Assembly (NCBI RefSeq): GCF_019801965.1
Contig: NZ_JAHVIA010000004.1
Location: forward strand, 372,001-436,000
DNA from: Salipiger bermudensis
Lineage (GTDB): Bacteria; Pseudomonadota; Alphaproteobacteria; Rhodobacterales; Rhodobacteraceae
Direction of reading: 5' to 3'
Length of the DNA stretch: 64,000 nucleotides
Below, one piece after another: positions 27,764 to 37,537 of this stretch. The position numbers were made by a program, and so were the translations under genes. Below the pieces are notes generated by a model, which did no database searches, had not been told where the DNA came from, and was given only the letters and a program-made list of their open reading frames with translations. How positions within the stretch are numbered: the first letter of the stretch is position 1; every line of letters starts with the position of its first letter.

Positions 27764-28846
27764 TCAGCGGTTGTTCGAGAAGGTGAAGAGCGACTGCAGG
27801 GCAAACATCACGCGATCGAGCAGGAAGCCGATGATGCCGATGGTGAAGACCGCGACCATGATCTTGGCGAGCGACGAGGAGGAGCCGTTCTGGAACTCGT
27901 CCCAGACGAACTTGCCGAGGCCGGGGTTCTGGGCCAGCATCTCGGCGGCGATCAGCACCATCCAGCCAACCCCGAGCGACAGGCGCAGGCCGGTGAAGAT
28001 CAGCGGCAGCGCCGAGGGCAGCACCAGCTTGGTGATCTTGGTCCAGGTGTTCATCTTGAGCACCTTGGAGACATTGACGAGATCCTTGTCGATCGAGGCC
28101 ACGCCAAGCGCAGTGTTGATGAGCGTCGGCCACAGCGAGCACAGCGTCACGGTGATCGCCGAGATCAGGAAGGACTTGGAGAACAGGCCATCGTTGGTGG
28201 CCACCGCGGCGGAGATGATCATCGTCACGATCGGCAGCCAGGCCAGCGGCGAGACCGGCTTGAAGATCTGCACCAGCGGGTTGATGGCGGAATTGGCGTA
28301 GGGCGAGAGGCCGGCGAGGATGCCCAGAGGGATCGCCACGCAGGAGCCGATCAAGAAGCCAAAGAACACCGTCTTGATCGAGGTCCAGATCTGCTCGTAG
28401 TAGCTCGGCGCGCCGGTATAGGCGACGTCCTTGACCTGGTCGGCCTTGCCTGCGGCGATGAGCTTCTCGTTGCGCGCCGCCACCATGGTCTCGAACTTGG
28501 CCTTCTTGGCGGCCTTGGCCTGCGCGTCCTCGTGCAGGTTGACCGCCTCTTCCCAGACCTGCGCCGGGCCGGGGACCGCCCCGAGCGAGGTCTGGACCTT
28601 GGGCGCCAGCGTGCCCCAGAGCAGCAGGAAGCCCGCGATGGCCAGCAGCGGCACGCCGAGCAGCAGCCAGATGTCCTTCATCTGGGCCTTGGGATTGTCG
28701 CCGGCGGCGGCTTTCAGGATCGGGGTGATCCAGGCGAGGCCGAGGACGCGGAACCACGCGTCGGCCTTGTTGATGCGGGTGAACAGGCGCGCCCGGCGGG
28801 CCTCGCGCTCGGCTTCACGGGCGTATTCGGGATCGACGGTTGTCAT
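27764..28846 (-). CDS. nrtB: nitrate ABC transporter permease NrtB
   Basis: 360 residues from ATG 28846, preceded by a GGACT ribosome-binding site. Inner-membrane permease: a charged cytoplasmic N-terminus, a first hydrophobic segment (WLLLGVPLLAIAGFLLLW), a soluble spacer of about 80 residues, then at least five more segments with the binding-protein-dependent signature (WMVLIAAEMLAQNPGLG). The spacer (LHEDAQAKAAKKAKF...) makes it longer than cyanobacterial NrtB, as is usual in Alphaproteobacteria. It lies between nrtA and the ATPase. Confidence 0.93.
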   Translation of the reverse strand: MTTVDPEYAREAEREARRARLFTRINKADAWFRVLGLAWITPILKAAAGDNPKAQMKDIWLLLGVPLLAIAGFLLLWGTLAPKVQTSLGAVPGPAQVWEEAVNLHEDAQAKAAKKAKFETMVAARNEKLIAAGKADQVKDVAYTGAPSYYEQIWTSIKTVFFGFLIGSCVAIPLGILAGLSPYANSAINPLVQIFKPVSPLAWLPIVTMIISAAVATNDGLFSKSFLISAITVTLCSLWPTLINTALGVASIDKDLVNVSKVLKMNTWTKITKLVLPSALPLIFTGLRLSLGVGWMVLIAAEMLAQNPGLGKFVWDEFQNGSSSSLAKIMVAVFTIGIIGFLLDRVMFALQSLFTFSNNR

Positions 28847-29044
28847 CTGAGGAGTCCTCGGCGGTTGGATGGATCGGTCTGGTGAGCGGCGCTCGCGCCG
28901 GGGGCGCATCGCCCCACCCACCGTCCCGCAGCCTGTCTGGGAGTCTGTCTCGGGAGGAGGGGACGGAGGCATCCGGAAGATGCATCCGCCAGTCATGTAC
29001 CGTGTCCTCAGGGTGCGCCCGGCGGGCACAACCCCGAAGAGAAA

Positions 29045-30406
29045 TCAGCCCTGGATCTCGTTTCCGACGACCTTCTGCTCACCTTTCAGGCCGATCGGCA
29101 GGCTTTCGAGGTAGGCGTTGGGGGTGCGGCCATCGTAGGGGATGCCGTCGATGATGTCGGCGGCCGGGGTCGCTTCCTTGTAGCCGTCGCTGTCCCAGGG
29201 GAAGTCGGCCTCGTTGGCGAGACCCTCGTCGACCAGCGCGCGGGCGGCCTCGAGGTAGATCTCCGGCTTGTAGACCGACTTGGCGACCTCGTCGTACCAC
29301 GCGTCCGACTTGGCCTCGGGGATCTGGCCCCAGCGGCGCATCTGGGTCAGGTACCAGACCGCGTCGGAGTAGAACGGGTAGGTGGCGTTGTAGCGGAAGA
29401 ACACGTTGAAGTCGGGAACCTCGCGCTTGTCGCCCTTCTCGTACTCGAAAGTGCCGGTCATCGAGTTGGCGATCACCTCGGCATCGGCGCCCACATATTC
29501 CGGCTGCGACAGCATCTCGACCGCTTCCATGCGGTTGGCGTTGTCGTTCTCGTCGAGCCAGATGGCGGCACGGATCAGCGCCTTGACCACGGCTTTGGTG
29601 GTGTTGGGGTTCTCTTCCGCGAACTCGGCAGTGATGCCGAAGACCTTCTCTGGGTTGTTCTTCCACAGCTCGTAATCGGTGATCACCGGAACGCCGATGC
29701 CCTTGAACACCGCGGCCTGGTTCCACGGCTCACCGACGCAGTAGCCGTAGATCGTGCCAGCCTCGAGGGTGGCGGGCATCTGCGGCGGCGGGGTGACGGA
29801 GAGCAGCACGTCGGCGCCGATCTGGCCGGTGACGTTCTCGGGCGAGTAGTAGCCCGGCTCGAGACCACCGGCAGCAAGCCAGTAGCGCAGCTCGTAGTTG
29901 TGGGTCGAGACCGGGAACACCATGCCCATGTTGAAGGGCTTGCCCTCGGAGCGGTACTTCTCGACCACCGGCGCCAGCGCGGAGGCGCTGATCGGGTGCT
30001 GCGGCAGGCCGTCGGCATTGGTCGGGATGTTGGGCTTCATCTCTTCCCAGACCGCGTTCGACACGGTGATGCCGTTGCCGTTCAGGTCCATCGAGAAGGG
30101 GGTGATGATATGCGCCTCGGTGCCGTAGCCGATGGTGGCGGCCAGCGGCTGGCCGGCAAGCATGTGGGCGCCGTCGAGCTGGCCGCCGATCACGCCGTCG
30201 AGCAGAACCTTCCAGTTGGCCTGTGCCTCGAGGGTCACGAACAGGCCCTCGTCGAGAAAATAGCCCTGCTCATAGGCCACGGCCAGCGGCGCCATGTCGG
30301 TCAGCTTGATGAAGCCGAAGGTCAGTTCGTCCTTTTCGAGATCCTGCGCGAGCAGGGGAGAGGAGAGCGCCGTGGTGGCGGTCAGTGCGAGGAGAAGGTT
30401 CTTCAT
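29045..30406 (-). CDS. nrtA: nitrate ABC transporter substrate-binding protein NrtA
   Basis: 453 residues with a Sec signal peptide ([21 protein letters not shown]). CmpA/NrtA family: [42 protein letters not shown] and [17 protein letters not shown] mark the nitrate-binding lobes. It shares this fold with the cytosolic sensor NasS encoded just upstream. It is the first structural gene after the nas leader and should be the main target of NasT antitermination. Confidence 0.95.
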   Translation of the reverse strand: MKNLLLALTATTALSSPLLAQDLEKDELTFGFIKLTDMAPLAVAYEQGYFLDEGLFVTLEAQANWKVLLDGVIGGQLDGAHMLAGQPLAATIGYGTEAHIITPFSMDLNGNGITVSNAVWEEMKPNIPTNADGLPQHPISASALAPVVEKYRSEGKPFNMGMVFPVSTHNYELRYWLAAGGLEPGYYSPENVTGQIGADVLLSVTPPPQMPATLEAGTIYGYCVGEPWNQAAVFKGIGVPVITDYELWKNNPEKVFGITAEFAEENPNTTKAVVKALIRAAIWLDENDNANRMEAVEMLSQPEYVGADAEVIANSMTGTFEYEKGDKREVPDFNVFFRYNATYPFYSDAVWYLTQMRRWGQIPEAKSDAWYDEVAKSVYKPEIYLEAARALVDEGLANEADFPWDSDGYKEATPAADIIDGIPYDGRTPNAYLESLPIGLKGEQKVVGNEIQG

Positions 30407-30451
30407 TCGTCCGTTCCGTCCCTTGGTGGTGCCCGGTGTAACCTCCGGGCG

Positions 30452-30540
30452 AAAAACAAAAAAGCCGCTCGACCGATCGCGACTCTGGAGGAGGTCGCGG
30501 CAGTCGAGCGGCTTTGCTCGGATATCCCAAACATTGGGAA
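30452..30540 (-). promoter_or_regulatory. nas operon leader: terminator hairpin with nested stem-loop, NasT target
   Basis: On the minus strand, AAAGCCGCTCGAC (30515-30503) pairs perfectly with GTCGAGCGGCTTT (30473-30461), followed by a T-rich run, so this is an intrinsic terminator 55 bp before nrtA. Nested between the arms is CGCGAC / GTCGCG (30499-30478). Upstream, TCCCAA / TTGGGA (about 30538-30524) forms a short hairpin with an AATGTT apex. Known: ANTAR proteins such as NasT bind pairs of small hairpins and prevent termination. The match to that layout is inferred; the terminator itself is clear. Confidence 0.75.
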
Positions 30541-30687
30541 AAATTTCGGGAGCGGCGCGCCATTGCGCTGCTCGTGGACCTTCTATGCCGGTGACTCGGC
30601 ACGGCGATCAATGGAAAAGGTCATGCATGGGTCATCTTTGACCGGCTGGTCGAGTTTTCGATGCTGCATCTGCACAAAAAATCCGCG

Positions 30688-31863
30688 TCAGTGCTTCGAC
30701 GGCTCGAAAATACGGCCATCGAAGAACGAATCCGGCCCGAGAAAGAGCCGCCCCGAGACCGAGGCCACGGCGGTCTGCTCCGACAGCGCCCCCTCCATCT
30801 TCGACGACGCGCCAGGCAGATCGGCCCGGGTCGGCGCCAGCGCCTCGCGGTAGAGATCGCTGCGGAACACCGCGCGGGCGGCCCTGGCGGCGGAGGGCCG
30901 GTCGAGCCCGGTGCGGGCGGCGAGCTGCAGGCCGATCCATTCCGCCTGGCTGCGCCACGGGAAGCTGGCGGCGCCGTGGTGGAACTCGACAAAGCCCGGC
31001 ACGTGCCTTTCCTCGCCCTGCGACGAGATCACCAGCCGGCCGTTGAGCGCGCGGTCGAGGATCTCGGCCGGCAGGTCGAGATATTTCTTGCGGCTGAGCA
31101 GCTCGGCGGCGAGCGTCGGTGAGCCGGGCTCGGCCAGCCAGCGCCCGGCACGCCAGACCGCGCGGATCAGCCGGCCCAGCAGGTCGGGCTCGGCGCCGGC
31201 CCAGTCGCTGCGCACGGCGAGCACCTTCTCGGGCGCGAAGCGCCAGATCGCGTTGCAGGGCAGCAGGAGCGTGCCGACGCCATTCTCCACCGCGATCGAC
31301 CCCCAGGGCTCGCCGACGCAGAAGGCGTCGATTTCCCCGGCCTGCATGGCATCGGCCATCAGCGAGGGCGGCACGGTGCGGATGTCGACGCTCTGCGGCG
31401 CCGGCAGACCCAGCGCCGAGAGCCAGTAGTAGAGCAGCTCCGCGTGCATCGAGAACGGGAAGGGCACGCCCAGCCGCAGCGGCTGCTCGGCCACGGCGAT
31501 CAGCGCCTCGCCGGCGGCGCGGGCATCGTTGAAGGCGAAGTCATGGCCATGGTCGCGCAGCCGGGCAGCCAGCGCATTGCTCACCCCGATGACATTGCCG
31601 TTCACCCCCAGCACCGAGACCGCCGAGAGCGGCGTGCCGGTGCCGCCGAGCCCCAGCGCCGACGCCACCGGGACCGGCGAGAGCATGTGCGCGGCCTCGA
31701 CCCGACCAAAGCTCAGCATGTCGCGCACCGAGGACCACGACGGCGCCCGGCGCAGCTCGAGCGCGATGCTTTCCTCGGCGGCGAAGCCCATCTCATGCGC
31801 CACGATCAGCGGCGCGGCATCGATCAGGGGCAGGAAGCCCACGGACAGGGTGGCTGCGATCAT
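30688..31863 (-). CDS. nasS: NasS, nitrate/nitrite-sensing partner of NasT
   Basis: 391 residues, no signal peptide, so cytosolic. Homologous to NrtA (LIDAAPLIVAHEMGFAAEESIALEL, VEAAHMLSPVPVASALG, CVGEPWGSIAVENGVG). Known role: without nitrate or nitrite NasS holds NasT; ligand binding frees NasT to act on the leader RNA. It starts with ATG overlapping the nasT stop (ATGA) and ends 281 bp before nrtA, on the promoter side of the leader terminator. Confidence 0.9.
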   Translation of the reverse strand: MIAATLSVGFLPLIDAAPLIVAHEMGFAAEESIALELRRAPSWSSVRDMLSFGRVEAAHMLSPVPVASALGLGGTGTPLSAVSVLGVNGNVIGVSNALAARLRDHGHDFAFNDARAAGEALIAVAEQPLRLGVPFPFSMHAELLYYWLSALGLPAPQSVDIRTVPPSLMADAMQAGEIDAFCVGEPWGSIAVENGVGTLLLPCNAIWRFAPEKVLAVRSDWAGAEPDLLGRLIRAVWRAGRWLAEPGSPTLAAELLSRKKYLDLPAEILDRALNGRLVISSQGEERHVPGFVEFHHGAASFPWRSQAEWIGLQLAARTGLDRPSAARAARAVFRSDLYREALAPTRADLPGASSKMEGALSEQTAVASVSGRLFLGPDSFFDGRIFEPSKH

Positions 31864-32444
31864 CCCAGCAGCCCCGCCGCCGTCACCAGCGCCGCGGCGA
31901 CCTCGGCCACGCGCTTGCCCTGGTCCATCGCGGTCTTGCGCAGCAGCGCATAGGCCTCGTCTTCATCGACCCCGCGCGCCTTCATCAACATGCCCTTGGC
32001 GCGGTCGATCATCTTGCGCTCCTCGAGCGCGCGCTTGGTCTCGGCGAGCTCGGTGCGCATGCGCTGGAACATGCGGAAGCGCGCGATGGCCGCATCCATG
32101 ATCGGCTTGACCCGCTGCGGCTTCATGCCGTCGACCACGTAGGCCGAGACGCCCGCCTCGATGGCGGTGTCGGTCAGCCCCTCGCCGTCGCGGTCGACGA
32201 ACATCGCCACGGGCCGGTCGAGCGGGCCGGAGGCCAGAGCCAGCTCCTCGAGCGTGTCGCGCGACGGGCTTTCGACGTCGATCAAGACCACGTCCGGGCT
32301 CAGCGCCTGGATCTTGCGGGCAAGCCCGGTGGGCTCGGAGATGACGTGAATCTCGTAGTTGCCGGCGTCGCGCAGGCTGTCCACGATCAGAAGGGCGCGG
32401 TCGCGGTCGGGCTCGACGACGACGATGGAGAGGGAGGCACTCAT
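31860..32444 (-). CDS. nasT: NasT, ANTAR-domain RNA-binding antiterminator
   Basis: 194 residues. Receiver-like N-terminal domain with D56 in the usual phosphoacceptor place (PDVVLIDVES), then a coiled helix and the ANTAR RNA-binding domain (about 130-190: ALEERKMIDRAKGMLMKARGVDEDEAYALLRKTAM). It binds paired hairpins in nitrate-assimilation leaders and blocks termination. First gene of the whole minus-strand operon; a promoter is expected in the 191 bp shared with the divergent LLM gene. Confidence 0.93.
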   Translation of the reverse strand: MSASLSIVVVEPDRDRALLIVDSLRDAGNYEIHVISEPTGLARKIQALSPDVVLIDVESPSRDTLEELALASGPLDRPVAMFVDRDGEGLTDTAIEAGVSAYVVDGMKPQRVKPIMDAAIARFRMFQRMRTELAETKRALEERKMIDRAKGMLMKARGVDEDEAYALLRKTAMDQGKRVAEVAAALVTAAGLLG

Positions 32445-32635
32445 GGGCTCAGGAACAGCAGCAGCGGGCCGGGAAGTAAAGCGCGCTTTTGGTGCGGGTG
32501 CCGCTCAAATTGGCGCCGTGCCCATTTGCTGGGCAGACCTGACCTGCACATGCCCTGTGCGGGGGCGCGGCTTCCGGTCGATGCGGCGCGGGTTATGTTG
32601 CGAGGCAATTCGGACGCGCGGACAGGAACGCAGAG

Positions 32636-33658
32636 ATGGAACTCGGACTCTACACGTTTGGCGATATCGGCACCAACCCGGTGACCGGTGAAAAGGTCGA
32701 TGCGCGCAAGCGGCTCAACGACCTGATCGAGGAGATCCGCCTTGCCGACGAGGTGGGGCTCGACATCTTCGGCCTCGGCGAACACCACCGCCCGAACTAT
32801 GCGATCTCCTCGCCCGCCACGGTGCTGGCCGCCGCTGCCTCGGTGACAAAGAATATCCGCTTGAGCTCGGCCGTCTCGGTGCTGAGCTCGGACGATCCGA
32901 TCCGGGTGTTCCAGCAATTCGCCACGCTCGACAACCTCTCCGGCGGACGCGCCGAGCTGATGGTGGGGCGCGGCAGCTTCATCGAGAGCTTCCCGCTCTT
33001 CGGCTACGATCTCGACGATTACGGCGAGCTGTTCGAGGAAAAGCTCGCCATGATGCTGGCGATCAACGAGCGCGAAAAGCTCAACTGGCCGGGGACAACC
33101 CATACGCCGAAGGTTTCGGGGCTCGGGGTCTATCCCCGCCCCGTGGAGGAGGCGCTGCCGATCTGGATCGCCGCGGGCGGCACGCCGCAGAGCATGGTGC
33201 GCGCCGGCGCGCTGGGCACGCCGCTGGCGCTGGCGATCATCGGCGGAGAGCCGCGCCGTTTCGCGCCTTTGGCCGATCTCTATCGCCGCGCCGCCGAGCA
33301 GGCGGGCAATGCCGACAAGGCCCGTGTCTCGCTCAACGTGCATGGCTTCGTGGGCGAGGATGGCAAGGCGGCGGACCTGTTCTACCCGGCGCAGAAGGCG
33401 GTGATGGACCAGCTTGGCCGCGAGCGCGGCTGGGGGCCGCAAAGCCGGGCGCAGTATGACGCCTCCTGCGGCCCGGAAGGCGCGATGTTCGTCGGCTCGC
33501 CCAACCAGGTCGCCGACAAGATCCTCGGCCTGCGCGAGGATCTGGGCTTCGACCGGGTCACCATTCAGATGGCAATCGGGGTGATCGATCACGCCGAGAT
33601 GCTGAAGGCGATCGAGGTGCTCGGCACCAAGGTGGCGCCGCTGCTGCGGCAGGGCTGA
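32636..33658 (+). CDS. LLM-class flavin-dependent oxidoreductase
   Basis: 340 residues. Bacterial luciferase-like TIM barrel: MELGLYTFGDIGTNPVTG, then LADEVGLDIFGLGEHHRPNYAISSPATVLAAAA, VLSSDDPIRVFQQFATLDNLSGGRAELMVGRGSFIESFPLFG and IWIAAGGTPQSMVRAGALG, all typical. This subgroup is broad and many members have no known substrate; FMN or F420 use cannot be told apart by eye, though FMN is expected in this organism. It stands alone, divergent from nasT. Confidence 0.85.
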   Translation: MELGLYTFGDIGTNPVTGEKVDARKRLNDLIEEIRLADEVGLDIFGLGEHHRPNYAISSPATVLAAAASVTKNIRLSSAVSVLSSDDPIRVFQQFATLDNLSGGRAELMVGRGSFIESFPLFGYDLDDYGELFEEKLAMMLAINEREKLNWPGTTHTPKVSGLGVYPRPVEEALPIWIAAGGTPQSMVRAGALGTPLALAIIGGEPRRFAPLADLYRRAAEQAGNADKARVSLNVHGFVGEDGKAADLFYPAQKAVMDQLGRERGWGPQSRAQYDASCGPEGAMFVGSPNQVADKILGLREDLGFDRVTIQMAIGVIDHAEMLKAIEVLGTKVAPLLRQG

Positions 33659-33803
33659 GGCAGGTCCACGCCCGACGCCGCATTTCGCGGCTCTGTTCGC
33701 GGAGACGCGGTGTTGCTCGCGGGGCCGGGAACACCCAAGAGCGGCGAGCGCGATGCGCGGGGACGTCTCCGGCCCCGCAGCGCTGCGACGCGATCACCGC
33801 GCC

Positions 33804-34865
33804 TCAGTCGCCCCAGGTCTTGCGCAGCACCCGCATCCAGTTGCGCCAGCAGAGCTTCTCCATCAGCGCATCATCGATACCGTGCGAGCGCATCGCCGCA
33901 CGCAGGGCCGGCAGGCCGGCGCAATCGGCGATGCCGTCGGGCACCAGCGCGCCGTCGAAATCAGAGCCCAAGCCGACCCGGTCCTCGCCGAGGATGCCGA
34001 TCAGGTGGTCGATGTGGCGCATCATCTGCTCGAGCGGCACGTCGCTCTTCATCTGGCCGTCGCTGCGCAGGAAGGCGGAGGCGAAGTTGATCCCCACCAT
34101 GCCATCGCTCTCGGCGATCATCGCGAGCTGCCGGTCGGTGAGGTTGCGGCTGTGCGGCGTCACCGCCCAGGCGTTGGAGTGGGTCGCCACCAGAGGCGCA
34201 TCGCTGATCGCCGCGACATCGGCGACGCCCTTCTCGTTCAGGTGGCTGAGATCGACCATGATCTTCAGCGCGTTGCACTCGCGGATCAGCCGCTTGCCGT
34301 GATCGGTGAGGCCGGGCCCGGTGTCGGGGCCGGAGGGGAAGGCGAAGGGCACGCCGTGGCCGAAGATCGTCGGCCGCGACCAGACCGGCCCGAGCGAGCG
34401 CAGCCCGCGCGCGTGCAACGCGTGCAGCCGTTCGAGCCCGGGATCGATGCCCTCGGCGCCCTCGACATGCATGATCGCCGCCATGGTCGGGCCAAAAAGC
34501 GCCTCCTCGAGCGCGTCCACCGTGCGGCAGAGCGTGACGGCGCCGGCGCGCTCCAGCGCCTCCAGCGCGGCGACCCCCTGAAGCGTCACCTCGCGGCCTT
34601 CCTCCTCCGGCACCATCAGCGGCATCGGCAGATCGTATTCCGGCTTGATCATGTCGTCGGGGTTGGCGCCGGGCTCGGGCGGGGAGGGCACGAAGATCGC
34701 GAAGAAGCCGCCGCCAAGCCCGCCAGCCTGCGCCCGCGGCAGATCGATATGGCCGTCGGGCAGCCCCGCCGTCACGCCCTCCGGGGTGACATCGCCGCGC
34801 AGCAGGCGCAGCACGAGGTCGTTGTGGCCGTCGAAGATCGGGGGCGTCTTGGGGGCGTCGGTCAT
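33804..34865 (-). CDS. membrane dipeptidase family (peptidase M19) protein
   Basis: 353 residues. Zinc dipeptidase of the renal dipeptidase type. Metal-binding motifs: FDGHNDLVLRLL (HxD), EGAEG (bridging Glu region), SHLNEKG, ATHSNAWAVTPHSRNLTD (two His) and GLGSDFDGALVPDGI. No signal peptide, so it is probably cytosolic. The preferred dipeptide, possibly a D-amino acid one, is unknown. The upstream permease gene on the same strand (97 bp away) may supply its substrate. Confidence 0.88.
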   Translation of the reverse strand: MTDAPKTPPIFDGHNDLVLRLLRGDVTPEGVTAGLPDGHIDLPRAQAGGLGGGFFAIFVPSPPEPGANPDDMIKPEYDLPMPLMVPEEEGREVTLQGVAALEALERAGAVTLCRTVDALEEALFGPTMAAIMHVEGAEGIDPGLERLHALHARGLRSLGPVWSRPTIFGHGVPFAFPSGPDTGPGLTDHGKRLIRECNALKIMVDLSHLNEKGVADVAAISDAPLVATHSNAWAVTPHSRNLTDRQLAMIAESDGMVGINFASAFLRSDGQMKSDVPLEQMMRHIDHLIGILGEDRVGLGSDFDGALVPDGIADCAGLPALRAAMRSHGIDDALMEKLCWRNWMRVLRKTWGD

Positions 34866-34961
34866 GCGGGGAGGGGCTCCGGTCTGGGATCAGGCCGAGA
34901 TGACACCGGATGCCCGCGGGGTGCAAGCGCAGGGCCGACCTACGATCGCTGGAAACCGTTG

Positions 34962-36383
34962 TCAGCCCAGCAGATAGGCGTAGGCCAGCACCCAGAGCGG
35001 CAGCACCACGAGGCAGACCAGCATGTAGCCGCCATTCCAGCGCAGCCCCACATGGCGCGCGCTGACATTGCCGAAGGAGCCCACCAGCAGGGTGGTGGCG
35101 GTGAAGGGCGAGCTGATGCCGCCGAGCGCCCAGCCGGCGGTGATCGCGGTGACCAGCGCCACTGGCGAGACCTCGAGCTGCTCCGGTGTCGGCAGCAGCG
35201 GCGCGATCAGCGTCACCGCGAGGATCGGGTTCATCGCGAATTGCCCGGCGAGCGGGATGATCCAGACCAGCGCCGCCAGCACCAGCCAGTGCGGCAGGTC
35301 TTCCGGGTGGAAGCCCGAGGCCTTGACGATGGGTGCCAGCAGCGGCGCGCCGACGGTGCCGATATAGCCCGCCATCATCAGCAGCAGCACCTCGCTGCGA
35401 TAGCCCGGCATGTCGTGGAAGGCATAGGTCCTGAGCCGCGCGCCCAGCGGTGCGCCACCGCCGCGCGCCTGCAGCGCCGTCCAGCACAGGGCCATGACCG
35501 GCACGATCAGCAGCACCAGCCCGATCACCCGGATCCCGGTCAGCGCCCCCATGACCAGCACGCTGGTCACGAGGATCGCGAGGAGCCCGAGCAGCGGCAG
35601 CATCAGCGCCCAGCTGCCATCGGGCTTGCCGCGCGGGCGCGGCGGGTGCGAGAGGCGGGGCTTGAAGATCGTGTCGAGCCCCCAGCCGAGCCCGGTCATG
35701 ATCAGCGCCGTGCCGAGTGCCGGCAGCACCACGGTCTCCCAGCTGGTGCCGGGGATCAGCGCCGTCGAGATTGCGATGGCGAAGGACAGCGGCGACCACG
35801 GCAGCGAGGTCACGAAGCCGCGCTGGATCGCCAGCAGCATGCGGCGGCGGCGGTGGTTGCGGATCTCCTCGTCGGGCTCTTCCTGTGCTGCGGCGGTGGC
35901 GAGGCTGCCGAGCAGCGCGATGGCGCCGTAATTGAGCAGCAGCGCGAAGGCGGTGCCGCCGGTGGTGAGCGCGAGATAGCGCCGACCGGGTGGCTGTTCG
36001 GCGAGGAAGGTGCCGCTGGCGCGGATCGCCGCCGAGGGCTCGGCGGCGCTGCGAAGCGTGGCGAGCGCGGTGAAGAAGGCGGCGATGAACGAGGCCTGGT
36101 GGAACGCCCGGGCGACGGTGCCTTGCCAATCGCCGCCCGCCCAGACCAGCGCCGCGGTCAGCGCCATCGCGGCGAAGACGAAGGCCTTGCGGTTGATCTT
36201 CACCCGCAGGAACAGCACCACCACCAGCGCGACCATCAGCGCGTCGACCAGCGGCTCCTGGAAGGTAGTGCCCAACCATTCCCGGATGATGACGAGGCCG
36301 GTGACGAGGATCAGCAGCAGGCCAGCGAAGCGGTCGAGGCGGTGGGGGGCAGGGGCCGAGCTGTGCTCCTGGGGATGTTGCAT
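34962..36383 (-). CDS. multi-pass membrane protein, ion-transporter-superfamily-like permease
   Basis: 473 residues from MQHPQEHSSAPAPHRL (36383); an ATG 26 codons upstream is less likely. At least ten hydrophobic segments (LLLILVTGLVII, ALMVALVVVLFL, MALTAALVWAG and others), with a large cytosolic loop HRRRR near the middle. PLAGQFAMNPILAVTLIAPLLP and WALGGISSPFTATTLLVGSFGN look like the paired reentrant loops of ArsB/NhaD/DASS-type permeases. The substrate is not known. It precedes the M19 dipeptidase on the same strand and is divergent from phnC. Confidence 0.65.
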   Translation of the reverse strand: MQHPQEHSSAPAPHRLDRFAGLLLILVTGLVIIREWLGTTFQEPLVDALMVALVVVLFLRVKINRKAFVFAAMALTAALVWAGGDWQGTVARAFHQASFIAAFFTALATLRSAAEPSAAIRASGTFLAEQPPGRRYLALTTGGTAFALLLNYGAIALLGSLATAAAQEEPDEEIRNHRRRRMLLAIQRGFVTSLPWSPLSFAIAISTALIPGTSWETVVLPALGTALIMTGLGWGLDTIFKPRLSHPPRPRGKPDGSWALMLPLLGLLAILVTSVLVMGALTGIRVIGLVLLIVPVMALCWTALQARGGGAPLGARLRTYAFHDMPGYRSEVLLLMMAGYIGTVGAPLLAPIVKASGFHPEDLPHWLVLAALVWIIPLAGQFAMNPILAVTLIAPLLPTPEQLEVSPVALVTAITAGWALGGISSPFTATTLLVGSFGNVSARHVGLRWNGGYMLVCLVVLPLWVLAYAYLLG

Positions 36384-36553
36384 GAGGCGGTCCGGGGCCT
36401 TCTGTCCTGCGTCGGTGGTCTTGCGTCGGGCGGGGCTCCGGGCGGCGCGGGTCTGGCGCATGCCCTCGGGGAAGCCTGAGCGTCATGTAGACCGGTTGCG
36501 GCAAAAATCGCAATTGCCGTGCCATGCGTTCCCCGCCGCCCCGCCATGCTCGC

Positions 36554-36571
36554 CTGTCATGAAAGCTTCAT
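36554..36571 (+). promoter_or_regulatory. candidate Pho box before phnC
   Basis: CTGTCATGAAAGCTTCAT: the first heptamer matches the Pho box consensus exactly, the spacer is four bases as expected, and the second heptamer matches in its last four positions. It lies 91 bp before phnC. PhoB control of phosphonate uptake is usual, so the site is plausible but rests on one good half. Confidence 0.45.
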
Positions 36572-36661
36572 CGCCGGGTGATCTTTCCGTGATCCAACCG
36601 TCACGAAGCCGATACGCCCCGCGCCGTAAGACGCCCCCGGAACAGGACATCCGGGGGACAC

Positions 36662-37480
36662 ATGCTCGTCGTAGACCAGCTGACCAAGCGTTTCGGCGCG
36701 AACACTGCCGTGGACAACGCGAGCTTCACGGTCGACCGACCGATGATGATCGGCATCATCGGCCGCTCGGGCGCGGGCAAGTCGACCTTCCTGCGCATGA
36801 TGAACCGCCTGACCGACGCCAGCGCGGGCGAGCTACGCTTCGAGGGCCGCAACGTGCTGACGCTGAAGGGCGCCGAGAAGCGCGCCTGGCAATCCGATTG
36901 CGCGATGATCTTCCAGCAGTTCAACCTCGTGCCGCGCATGGACGTGGTCTCCAACGTGCTGCACGGCACGCTGGCGAAGCGCCCGGCGCTGTCGACGGTG
37001 TTCAACCTCTACCCGCGCGACGACATCCACCGCGCCATCGACATCCTCGAGCGGCTGGGCATCGCCGATCATGCGGCCAAGCGCGCCGAGGCGCTCTCGG
37101 GCGGGCAGCAGCAGCGCGTCGCCATCGCGCGCGCCCTGATGCAGGATCCCAAGGTGATCCTCGCCGACGAGCCCATCGCCTCGCTCGACCCGATGAACGC
37201 GCAGGTGGTGATGGAGGCGCTGCGCCGCATCCATGACGAGGATGGCCGCATGGTCATCGCCAACCTGCACACGCTCGACACCGCGCGGCGCTATTGCGAC
37301 CGGGTGATCGGGATGCGCGACGGGCGCATCGTCTTCGACGGCACGCCCGACCAGCTCACCACCGGCGTCGCCCGCGACATCTATGGCGCGGGGGCGGATT
37401 TCTCCGAAGACGCCACCTCCACCGAAATCCGCGAGCCCGTGGCCGTGACGGAGATCCGTCAGGCCGAGGTCGCGGTCTAA
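36662..37480 (+). CDS. phnC: phosphonate ABC transporter ATP-binding protein PhnC
   Basis: 272 residues. ABC ATPase energising phosphonate uptake at the inner membrane. Walker [11 protein letters not shown]-loop [13 protein letters not shown], signature LSGGQQQRV, Walker [14 protein letters not shown], switch His in NLHTLD. The NVLHGTL segment is typical of PhnC. First gene of phnCDE1E2. An upstream Pho-box-like site suggests phosphate control. Confidence 0.95.
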   Translation: MLVVDQLTKRFGANTAVDNASFTVDRPMMIGIIGRSGAGKSTFLRMMNRLTDASAGELRFEGRNVLTLKGAEKRAWQSDCAMIFQQFNLVPRMDVVSNVLHGTLAKRPALSTVFNLYPRDDIHRAIDILERLGIADHAAKRAEALSGGQQQRVAIARALMQDPKVILADEPIASLDPMNAQVVMEALRRIHDEDGRMVIANLHTLDTARRYCDRVIGMRDGRIVFDGTPDQLTTGVARDIYGAGADFSEDATSTEIREPVAVTEIRQAEVAV

Positions 37481-37537
37481 GAGCTTCCAACGGGCCCACG
37501 GGACGGGCCTTTCAATCCGAAAAAGGGGAAGAACATC

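Noticed and set aside
33753-36479. Plus-strand open frame of 908 codons
   Set aside because: It runs across two opposite-strand genes and the gap between them and is rich in His, Arg and Gln, a typical shadow.
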